This document shows, one piece after another, positions 5,716-10,934 of a stretch of 10,934 nt of DNA. The notes beneath the pieces were generated by a model that was given only the letters and a program-made list of their open reading frames with translations, ran no database searches and was not told the origin of the DNA. The stretch spans positions 1-10,934 of the forward strand of contig JAGHYP010000072.1 of assembly GCA_017743585.1 (NCBI GenBank). Reading direction: 5' to 3'. Numbering within the stretch: position 1 is the first letter of the stretch; every line of letters starts with the position of its first letter. The DNA is from Chloroflexota bacterium (GTDB lineage: Bacteria > Chloroflexota > Anaerolineae > Aggregatilineales > UBA2796). A program made the position numbers and the translations under genes.

Positions 5716-6426
5716 GTGCGGACGCTGTATCGCTTGTGGCTAGCGTTTCTACCACTGCAATTGCTGATGATCGTCGCCAGTATCGGCATGATGGTGGGCG
5801 TCATGGGGGCGCTGATCGTGCTTTTGCTGCGCGGCGGCGTCGCAACGGTCGCGCCATCGAGCGGCGTCGCGTACGAGTCTGCTCTGCAGGAGCGCCTGAG
5901 GCGCGATCGCATCGCGCCTGTCTTCACGCCTGAAGTGCAGTTTTGGTCGCCGTGGATCGTGAAATGGGCGCGTGAGTACAAGATCGATCCCGATATCTTG
6001 GCGACAGTGATTCAAATTGAGAGCTGCGGACATTACTTGGCTAGCTCGCCAGCAGGCGCGCAAGGCTTGTTTCAGGTCATGCCATTCCACTTCGCCGAGG
6101 GCGAGAATATGCTCGATCCTGAGACGAACGCCAGGCGCGGCATCGCATACCTGATCGGCAGCCTGCAGCGCGCTGACGGTCACGTCGGATTGGCAATGGC
6201 GGGCTACAACGGCGGCTGGGGCGTGATCCCGCGCGGCTGGGGGCGCTGGACAACGGAAACGCGCAATTACTATCGCTGGGGATCGCTCATTTACATGGAC
6301 GCTTTGGCGGGCAAGACGACCGAACAGAGCGCAGCGTTGCAAAGCTGGCTGAATGCAGGCGGCATCAACTTGTGCAGGCGCGCAGCGGAAGTGCTGGCGC
6401 CGCTGCAGACGCCGAATGCGCCATGA
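5716..6426 (+). CDS. Membrane-anchored lytic transglycosylase (GH23, SLT domain)
   Basis: A 236-residue protein with an N-terminal uncleaved-type membrane anchor (about residues 9-38), a short linker and a C-terminal SLT/GH23 domain (about 75-200). Family motifs are in order: the catalytic Glu102 in IQIESCG, GAQGLFQVMP (114-123) and AGYNGG (162-167). Such enzymes cleave the MurNAc-GlcNAc bond of peptidoglycan with formation of 1,6-anhydroMurNAc, outside the membrane. Cys104 and Cys220 are the only cysteines and could form a disulfide in this exported domain. GTG at 5716 is the start because a TGA at 5689 closes the frame upstream and GAAGG lies six bases before it. The gene follows the CvpA-like gene on the same strand but has its own probable promoter. 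It could open the wall for growth or for a secretion apparatus. Confidence 0.88.
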   Translation: MRTLYRLWLAFLPLQLLMIVASIGMMVGVMGALIVLLLRGGVATVAPSSGVAYESALQERLRRDRIAPVFTPEVQFWSPWIVKWAREYKIDPDILATVIQIESCGHYLASSPAGAQGLFQVMPFHFAEGENMLDPETNARRGIAYLIGSLQRADGHVGLAMAGYNGGWGVIPRGWGRWTTETRNYYRWGSLIYMDALAGKTTEQSAALQSWLNAGGINLCRRAAEVLAPLQTPNAP

Positions 6427-6478
6427 GCGTCAGGCGGCACACCGAATCGCAACCTGTTGCGCACTCAGCGAACGCTTT

Positions 6479-6524
6479 GCTATGCGCTCGATGTCACGGA
6501 AAGCGACGCTGCGCGCTGCATAGC
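6479..6524. repeat. Inverted repeat between convergent genes
   Basis: GCTATGC (6479-6485) and GCATAGC (6518-6524) are perfect 7-base inverted arms with a 32-base spacer, which itself holds a small imperfect stem GTCAC/GCGAC around GGAAA. It lies in the 134-base gap between the converging lytic transglycosylase and MaoC-like genes, where a bidirectional terminator would be expected. There is no T-run, so the role is uncertain. Confidence 0.3.
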
Positions 6525-6560
6525 CCGCTCAGAATTGCCTCGCGGCGGCGCGCAGCGCTC

Positions 6561-7091
6561 TCAGTCGCCATCGCCGTGTGCGCTCTGGCTACCTGACTCG
6601 GCGACCGCCTGCGCGCCCGACTCATTAGGTCGGCTGCGCACCATGATCGTCCACTCGCCCTTCTGGACTGCCTCATCGCGCTGATTCAGCACTTTCACAT
6701 CCAGCGTGACAATGCCGCCGCCTGCAGCAGGCAGCGGACGGCGCTTGCTGACCTTTGCCTCGACGCGGATGGTATCGCCGATGTAGACAGGGGCATGCAA
6801 TTTCATCTCGAAGCCTAGAAAAGCGATCACAGTGCCTTCCAGCACGCCCAGCTGATACGCCAAGCCTGTAGCGATCGAAAAGACGAGCGCGCCGTGCGCG
6901 ATGCGCGCGCCGAACCGCGTTGTCTCGGCGTAGCGCGCATCGGTGTGCATCGGGTTGAAATCGCCGCTCAGCCCTGCGAACGCCACCAAGTCCGCTTCTG
7001 TGATGGTGCGCCCGCGCGTGCGGAGCGGCAAGCCTTCGACGAATTCTTCAAACCACAGGCCTTGCCCGTAGCGTTGAGTCACCTCAGTCAT
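6561..7091 (-). CDS. MaoC-like (R)-specific enoyl-CoA hydratase / dehydratase
   Basis: A 176-residue single hot-dog-fold protein of the MaoC family. The segment GRTITEADLVAFAGLSGDFN (27-46) followed by PMHTD contains the catalytic pair Asp44 and His49 of the hydratase-2 motif, and GARIAHGAL (61-69) follows as in the family. Members hydrate or dehydrate (R)-3-hydroxyacyl thioesters in the cytoplasm. The C-terminal 20 residues are polar, Gly/Ser/Ala-rich and probably disordered. The ATG overlaps the rfbB stop codon (ATGA), with AAGG seven bases before it, so its translation is coupled to the sugar-nucleotide gene. That context is unusual for a thioester enzyme. It may act in acyl-chain supply for a glycolipid or simply share the transcript; the sequence does not decide. 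Confidence 0.85.
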   Translation of the reverse strand: MTEVTQRYGQGLWFEEFVEGLPLRTRGRTITEADLVAFAGLSGDFNPMHTDARYAETTRFGARIAHGALVFSIATGLAYQLGVLEGTVIAFLGFEMKLHAPVYIGDTIRVEAKVSKRRPLPAAGGGIVTLDVKVLNQRDEAVQKGEWTIMVRSRPNESGAQAVAESGSQSAHGDGD

Positions 7092-8128
7092 GCTGACCTT
7101 GATTCAAGCTTTCCCTCAGCGAGACGTTGCTCATATTGCCGCTTGTAGTACTCGAGATACTCGCCCGTCTTGATCTTGCGCCACCACCACTCGTTTTGCT
7201 GATACCATGCTACTGTCTGCGCCAGTAGACTTTCGAAGTCGTCATTGCGCTGCCAGCCGAGCGCCTTGATCTTGGAGCAGTCCACTGCGTAGCGCCGATC
7301 GTGACCCGGACGATCTGCCACGTAGCGGATAAGCGTCTCAGGCTTGCCCAGCAAACGCAGCAGACGGCGCGTGACATCAATATTCCGCTGCTCATTCTCG
7401 CCGCCGACGTTGTAAACCTCGCCCGGCGCGCCGACGTGCAGCACAAGGTCGATGGCGCGCACGTGATCGTCCACATACAACCAATCGCGCACTTGCTTTC
7501 CGTCGCCGTAGACAGGCAATGGGCGGTCGTCAATTGCCTCTGTGATGAACAGCGGCATCATCTTCTCAGGATATTGGTACGGCCCGTAGGTGTTGCTGCC
7601 GCGCGTGATCGTCGTGTGCATGCCGTGCGTGACGTGATAAGCGCGGACCAACATCTCGCCGCCTGCTTTGGCAGCCGAGTAAGGGTTATTCGGTTGCAAC
7701 GGATCGGTCTCTTTGAAAGCGCCTTCGGCGATCCAGCCATAGACCTCGTCTGTGCTGACCTGATGGAAGCGCTTGATGCCGAGCTGGCGCGCTTGCTCCA
7801 GCAGCACGTAGACCCCGATCACATCCGTCTCTAGAAAGGCGTGCGAATTCATGATGCTGCGGTCCACGTGCGACTCCGCTGCGAAGTTGACGATCGCATC
7901 TATGTGGTACTGCTCGAGGACGCGCCTGACCGTCGGCGCATCGGCGATGTCGCCGCGCTCGAAGCGATAGTTTGGCGCGTCGCTGACGGGTAGCAAATTA
8001 TCCAGATTGCCGGCGTAGGTCAGTTTATCCAAGACAACGATTGTGTACTGCGGGTAGGTCTGCACCATGTGGCGCACGAAAGCGCTGCCGATGAAACCTG
8101 CCCCGCCGGTCACCAGAATATTCTTCAT
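7088..8128 (-). CDS. rfbB: dTDP-glucose 4,6-dehydratase
   Basis: A 346-residue extended short-chain dehydrogenase (RmlB/RfbB), which converts dTDP-glucose to dTDP-4-keto-6-deoxyglucose, the second step towards dTDP-rhamnose and other deoxysugars. The NAD-binding TGGAGFIG is at residues 7-14. The catalytic region STDEVYG is at 125-131, with Thr126, Asp127 and Glu128 as in characterised RmlB proteins, and the Tyr150-x3-Lys154 pair lies in YSAAK. Later come SNTYGPYQYPEK and DGKQVRDWLYVDDH, both typical of the family. The frame is open as far as 8374, but the extra upstream part has no homology to the fold and lies over the preceding gene; the ATG at 8128 overlaps that gene's stop by four bases (ATGA). 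rfbA, rfbC and rfbD are not in the window, so the final sugar is unknown. Confidence 0.93.
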   Translation of the reverse strand: MKNILVTGGAGFIGSAFVRHMVQTYPQYTIVVLDKLTYAGNLDNLLPVSDAPNYRFERGDIADAPTVRRVLEQYHIDAIVNFAAESHVDRSIMNSHAFLETDVIGVYVLLEQARQLGIKRFHQVSTDEVYGWIAEGAFKETDPLQPNNPYSAAKAGGEMLVRAYHVTHGMHTTITRGSNTYGPYQYPEKMMPLFITEAIDDRPLPVYGDGKQVRDWLYVDDHVRAIDLVLHVGAPGEVYNVGGENEQRNIDVTRRLLRLLGKPETLIRYVADRPGHDRRYAVDCSKIKALGWQRNDDFESLLAQTVAWYQQNEWWWRKIKTGEYLEYYKRQYEQRLAEGKLESRSA

Positions 8129-9522
8129 GCGCCCTGCACCTTGCTCCGTGAGAGATGTGACCAGAAGTGTAACACGGCGTGTGCCGAGAACAAAAAGAGC
8201 AGCGGGTCGCTTGGCGAGCGATAGCGCGTGCAAGGCGTGGTCAGCACGTAGAACAGCGTCAAGATCAGCAAGATCAACCAGATGAGCGAGACCTCGCGCC
8301 AAGCCTTGCGCGTCTGCCACGCGCCGATCAACGCGAGGATCAGCAAACCGCCGAAGTAGAAGCGATGCACCCAACGTCCGAACAGGTTGAAAAGCGGCTC
8401 AGCGTAGACGTCGCCTTCGGTGGCGAAGCCGTTCGCGCGGATTTCCTCAGGATCGGTCAAGGCGCGGATGCTGCCATCTGGCTCGCGGACGAACGGTATC
8501 ACGCCGTTGATCGGATTGCGCGTCGGGAAGATATCAGGCGTCCATTGCGCATAGAATTTCCACAGCAGCAGCGGGGGAATTTGCTCGGGATGCGCTCGCA
8601 GGTATTCAGCAGTCAGGCGTGTGAGCCGCTCGCTGTTCTCCACCAAGCGCAAGGCAAGCGCGCCTGGCTCAGCTTGCACATCCAGATGCTCTGGCATCCA
8701 TAACAGCGGATAGCCTGCTTGAATGAACGGCACAGTGTATGGACTATTGCCGCCCCAGAGCGCTACGCCTAAGTTGCCGCCGATCGGAATGAAGCGATTG
8801 AAGGCTTGATAGGTCTGCCAGAGCCATGGCGAGACGACTGCCAAGCTGATCAGCGCGGCAGGCACAAGCCGCGCCGCGCTCTGCCAAAAGCTCAACCGTG
8901 GCAAGCACCAAAGCGCGCCGCCGAATGCGATCAGCACGGCAGGCGGACGAGTCAGCGCCAGCAAGCCGATTGATACGCCGCACGCCACAACAAGCGCCCA
9001 TGTGCCGCCGTCAAGCCGCTCGCGCTGCGCAAGCGCGACAAAGCTGAGCGCCGTCAGGCTGAGCATCATTGTCAAAAGCGACGTATAGGCGACACTGAGT
9101 GTCTGAAAGATCAGATATGGGTAGAGCGCGAAGAAAATGCTCGCCAGCGCGCCGATCGCAGCTCTGCCGAACAGCCGTTTGCCCAGCTGAAAGATCGCCC
9201 AGACTGTGACGAGATCGAACAGGATGTTCAACAGACTGATCACCGTCAGCGTGCGTCCGCCAATTGCGTAGGCAGCTGCTAACAGCACAGGATACAGCAC
9301 GCTAGAGCCTTCCACGTCAATTTGACCTGGTTCCAAGCCTAGCACGCCTATCGTCAGTAAATTCCGAGCGCGCACATCATAAGCGCCTTCGCCATGCACT
9401 ACATCGCCTTCGAAGGCGAGCTGCGCGCCGAACAGCAGCAAGGCGCTGAGCCGCGCGGCAAGGCACAGCCCAAGCGCGCCGAGCAGCCAGCGCTTTTCAG
9501 AGACTCTGAGCAGTTTGTTCAT
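8125..9522 (-). CDS. GT39/ArnT-like membrane glycosyltransferase (second copy)
   Basis: A 465-residue multi-pass membrane protein with about ten hydrophobic segments, resembling the dolichyl-phosphate-mannose mannosyltransferase/ArnT superfamily. These GT-C-fold enzymes transfer a sugar from a polyprenyl phosphate carrier on the outer membrane face. The first outer loop contains acidic residues (FEGDVVHGEGAYDVRARNLL, Asp40 and Glu45, with Tyr48), where GT-C enzymes carry their catalytic aspartate. A membrane helix near the C-terminus is followed by CTRYRSPSDPLL (431-442), the usual RY-x-x-P motif. A soluble segment of roughly 100 residues (275-375) lies between the membrane parts. The gene overlaps the previous glycosyltransferase by 26 bases and rfbB by four. 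Acceptor and sugar cannot be predicted. Confidence 0.75.
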   Translation of the reverse strand: MNKLLRVSEKRWLLGALGLCLAARLSALLLFGAQLAFEGDVVHGEGAYDVRARNLLTIGVLGLEPGQIDVEGSSVLYPVLLAAAYAIGGRTLTVISLLNILFDLVTVWAIFQLGKRLFGRAAIGALASIFFALYPYLIFQTLSVAYTSLLTMMLSLTALSFVALAQRERLDGGTWALVVACGVSIGLLALTRPPAVLIAFGGALWCLPRLSFWQSAARLVPAALISLAVVSPWLWQTYQAFNRFIPIGGNLGVALWGGNSPYTVPFIQAGYPLLWMPEHLDVQAEPGALALRLVENSERLTRLTAEYLRAHPEQIPPLLLWKFYAQWTPDIFPTRNPINGVIPFVREPDGSIRALTDPEEIRANGFATEGDVYAEPLFNLFGRWVHRFYFGGLLILALIGAWQTRKAWREVSLIWLILLILTLFYVLTTPCTRYRSPSDPLLFLFSAHAVLHFWSHLSRSKVQGA

Positions 9523-10804
9523 CTCGACTTTCGGTTGCGGTGCGCTCTGCTAGGACCGTGCTGGCGAAGATCAGCCAGAGCGCCGCTGTCGGAAACAGAT
9601 AGCGCGGAATGGCTGTCAGGATGCTGTGCAGGGCGTAAAAGTAACCTAGCGCGCCGTACAGCGGCAATGCCTGCCCGAACATCCGTCGGCGGAACGCGCT
9701 AAACAGCAGACCGAGCGCGCCGAGCAGCAACGCGCCGATGTGGAAAATGTACAGCAAGAGCTTTGGGGCGAACGCATCGCCGCTCAACACAGCGCTCAAG
9801 CCTGCCAAGCTGCGGTCGTGCGCCCACCACTGCAACACAAGCGCGCGCAGGCTCTCTCCTTGAAAGAGATTCGTGTTATGCGGCTGCAGGCTCGCTTCCA
9901 GCAAGTTAGTCGCGCGGCGCACCAGATAGCCGAGCGGATCGCTGAGGATGGTCTCGATGGCGCGTCGCGCATAGATTTCATCGTTGCGCCCCTGATCTTC
10001 AACTGTGACGCCCGCGCGCTCATCGATGCATTGCGGACCGCACCAGCCCTCATTCGTGCCGAGATAAAAATTGGCAGCTAGGCCGCTGCCGCCGATCATG
10101 ATCGTCCGCCAGCGCAAGTAGCCATACACTGTCCAGGTCAGCACTGTCGCGCTGTAAGCGATGAGCAGCGCTGCGATCAGGCGCGGCGCGCGCTGACGGT
10201 AGCGCCATAGCAGGTGCGCGACAAGGATGACCGGCAGCAACAGCGCAACGGCGCGCGTCAGACTTGCCAAGCCGAGCAGCACGCCGACCAGCACGGCGTG
10301 TCGCTTTGTCATCAGCGCGTCGCGCTGCGTATAGCGTCCGTGCAAGGCAAGCGCGCTGAACATCAGCGGCAGAAAGACGCTCTCGGTCAGGATTTGCCCT
10401 GCCTCAACGATGAAGATCGGGTTGATCGCAATCAGCCACGCCGCGATCACGGCGACGCGCCTGTTGAAGTACGCCTCTGCCGCGATGAACACTGCGCCAA
10501 CGAGCGCTGTGCTCCACAGCACGTTCAACAAGCGGAAAATAGTCAGGTTGCCTTCGCCGAAGACGCTCTGCACAACACCCGTGTAGAGCAGATAAAGCGG
10601 CGGGATAGGCGGCATAAGCAGCATCTGATTGCGCACAAGCTCTAGCCCGTACTGCAGGAGACCGGGCGTATCGCCGCCGCTGATGTTTGGCACGGTCAGC
10701 AGCACAAGTGCTGCGCGCAGCGCAAACGCCACAGCCATGATCAGCACAAAATTGCCCAACGGCAGGCTGAACGCGATGTGTTTCTGAGCAGATGCAGCCC
10801 GCAT
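9497..10804 (-). CDS. GT39/ArnT-like membrane glycosyltransferase (first copy)
   Basis: A 435-residue multi-pass membrane protein of the GT-C type. After the first membrane helix (about 17-38) comes ISGGDTPGLLQYGLELVRN (41-59), in which Asp45 is in the position of the family's catalytic acid. EAGQILTESVFLPLMFSAL (134-152) and GLASLTRAVALLLP (178-191) are typical membrane segments. A soluble domain of about 70 residues (240-310) contains a Cys pair WCGPQC (254-259). PRYLFPTAALW (400-410) is the C-terminal RY-x-x-P motif. It and the downstream gene look like tandem relatives with low overall identity. The ATG is preceded by GGAAG, which lies inside an inverted repeat. It is the first complete gene of the minus-strand operon, and likely moves a lipid-linked sugar to a surface acceptor. 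Confidence 0.75.
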   Translation of the reverse strand: MRAASAQKHIAFSLPLGNFVLIMAVAFALRAALVLLTVPNISGGDTPGLLQYGLELVRNQMLLMPPIPPLYLLYTGVVQSVFGEGNLTIFRLLNVLWSTALVGAVFIAAEAYFNRRVAVIAAWLIAINPIFIVEAGQILTESVFLPLMFSALALHGRYTQRDALMTKRHAVLVGVLLGLASLTRAVALLLPVILVAHLLWRYRQRAPRLIAALLIAYSATVLTWTVYGYLRWRTIMIGGSGLAANFYLGTNEGWCGPQCIDERAGVTVEDQGRNDEIYARRAIETILSDPLGYLVRRATNLLEASLQPHNTNLFQGESLRALVLQWWAHDRSLAGLSAVLSGDAFAPKLLLYIFHIGALLLGALGLLFSAFRRRMFGQALPLYGALGYFYALHSILTAIPRYLFPTAALWLIFASTVLAERTATESRDEQTAQSL

Positions 10805-10843
10805 ACACTTCCGCTTGCCTTTTTCAAGGTCGGCGGAAGTGTA
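10804..10843. repeat. Perfect 11-base inverted repeat at promoter and start codon (operator candidate)
   Basis: TACACTTCCGC (10804-10814) and GCGGAAGTGTA (10833-10843) are exact reverse complements separated by 18 bases, within which CCTT and AAGG (10818-10821, 10826-10829) are also inverted. One arm covers the -10 box of the probable promoter and the other covers the GGAAG ribosome-binding site and the A of the start codon. If transcription starts near 10831, only one arm is in the RNA, which points to a DNA operator. From an upstream transcript, both arms could form a hairpin that hides the ribosome-binding site. Confidence 0.65.
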
Positions 10844-10867
10844 GCGCAGGTTAAGTGTTCAAGTCAA
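10838..10867 (-). promoter_or_regulatory. Probable sigma-A-type promoter of the glycosyltransferase-rfbB operon
   Basis: On the minus strand, TTGACT (10867-10862) is followed after 18 bases by TACACT (10843-10838), a reasonable -35/-10 pair. Transcription would start near 10831, about 27 bases before the ATG at 10804. The -10 box is also the first six bases of the inverted repeat at 10804-10843. Confidence 0.55.
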
Positions 10868-10874
10868 GGTAGAC

Positions 10875-10934
10875 TCACTTGAGCCCGACAGCCAGCTGAC
10901 GGAACAGATTGTCTAGGATCTCAGGCGGAATTGA
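10875..10934 (-). CDS. C-terminus of an unidentified upstream gene
   Basis: The frame reads SIPPEILDNLFRQLAVGLK and then TGA, so 19 residues of a minus-strand gene are visible, with the rest beyond the right edge. Codon choice is like that of the neighbours. Nothing in so short a piece identifies the product. It ends 70 bases before the glycosyltransferase operon, with a probable promoter between them, so the two may be separate transcription units. Confidence 0.55.
   Translation of the reverse strand, partial: SIPPEILDNLFRQLAVGLK

Noticed and set aside
5903..5910. GCGATCGC, identical to the cyanobacterial HIP1 palindrome
   Set aside because: It occurs as an isolated copy in a GCG-rich sequence and is expected by chance; other genes do not point to cyanobacteria.
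5673..5933. Plus-strand frame starting MLESPMTSPEAK in front of the lytic transglycosylase
   Set aside because: It is out of frame with the GH23 domain, ends early and becomes arginine-rich, as a shadow of the real gene.
7301..7834. 177-codon plus-strand frame over rfbB
   Set aside because: It is fully antisense to rfbB and shows no independent motif or ribosome-binding site.
7088..8374. 428-codon version of rfbB
   Set aside because: The upstream extension is antisense-free but overlaps the preceding gene in another frame and lies before the obligatory N-terminal NAD-binding strand; the ATG at 8128 with its ATGA overlap is clearly better.
10214..10645. 143-codon plus-strand frame rich in Gln, Arg, His and Asp
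   Set aside because: This composition is the usual antisense image of a hydrophobic membrane protein gene, here the first glycosyltransferase.
10804..10843. Inverted repeat as an intrinsic terminator
   Set aside because: No T-run follows either arm outwards on either strand, and the position over promoter and start codon fits an operator better.
1..10934. CRISPR arrays, tRNA or rRNA genes, insertion sequences, phage genes
   Set aside because: No regularly spaced repeats, cloverleaf-like sequences, transposase motifs or phage proteins were seen on either strand.

Overview
The window looks like a chromosomal segment of a GC-rich bacterium with a peptidoglycan wall, most plausibly a member of the Chloroflexota. 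This is inferred from the mix of a WXG100-type protein, a divergent MurG, a CvpA-like protein and a short ftsW-murG pair outside a full division cluster, together with very frequent GCG/GCGC words. No rRNA, tRNA, CRISPR array or transposase was recognised. I found one well-supported gene every kilobase or so and little that looks foreign.

Left part (1-2585). The N-terminal 60 residues of a WXG100 (ESAT-6-like) protein run off the left edge on the minus strand. A 401-base divergent intergenic region separates it from tsaE (tRNA t6A modification ATPase, plus strand), whose consensus extended -10 box lies so close to the start codon that the mRNA is probably leaderless. A PfkB-family sugar kinase follows on the minus strand, convergent with tsaE. 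A 380-base divergent region then leads to the next block and carries palindromic and repeated elements.

Cell-envelope block (2586-6426, plus strand). An FtsW-type SEDS glycosyltransferase overlaps a MurG-type lipid II synthase by 8 bases. These are followed by a CvpA-like membrane protein and, from a separate probable promoter, a membrane-anchored GH23 lytic transglycosylase. Together they cover lipid II synthesis, glycan polymerisation and glycan cleavage. Both the FtsW and the MurG proteins deviate from their families at positions that are normally conserved.

Surface-sugar operon (10804-6561, minus strand). Two multi-pass GT39/ArnT-like glycosyltransferases, a dTDP-glucose 4,6-dehydratase (RfbB/RmlB) and a MaoC-like hydratase are joined by overlaps of 26, 4 and 4 bases, so they are almost certainly cotranscribed and translationally coupled. 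The first gene is preceded by a good sigma-A-type promoter, with an 11-base perfect inverted repeat that overlaps the -10 box and reaches the start codon, a likely operator. The C-terminal 19 residues of another minus-strand gene lie at the right edge.

The likely theme of the right two thirds is envelope assembly: one strand builds and remodels peptidoglycan, and the other activates and transfers sugars at the membrane. I do not see a clear new defence or mobile system. The strongest leads are the divergent MurG, the operator-like repeat before the glycosyltransferase operon, and the WXG100 gene with its regulatory region.
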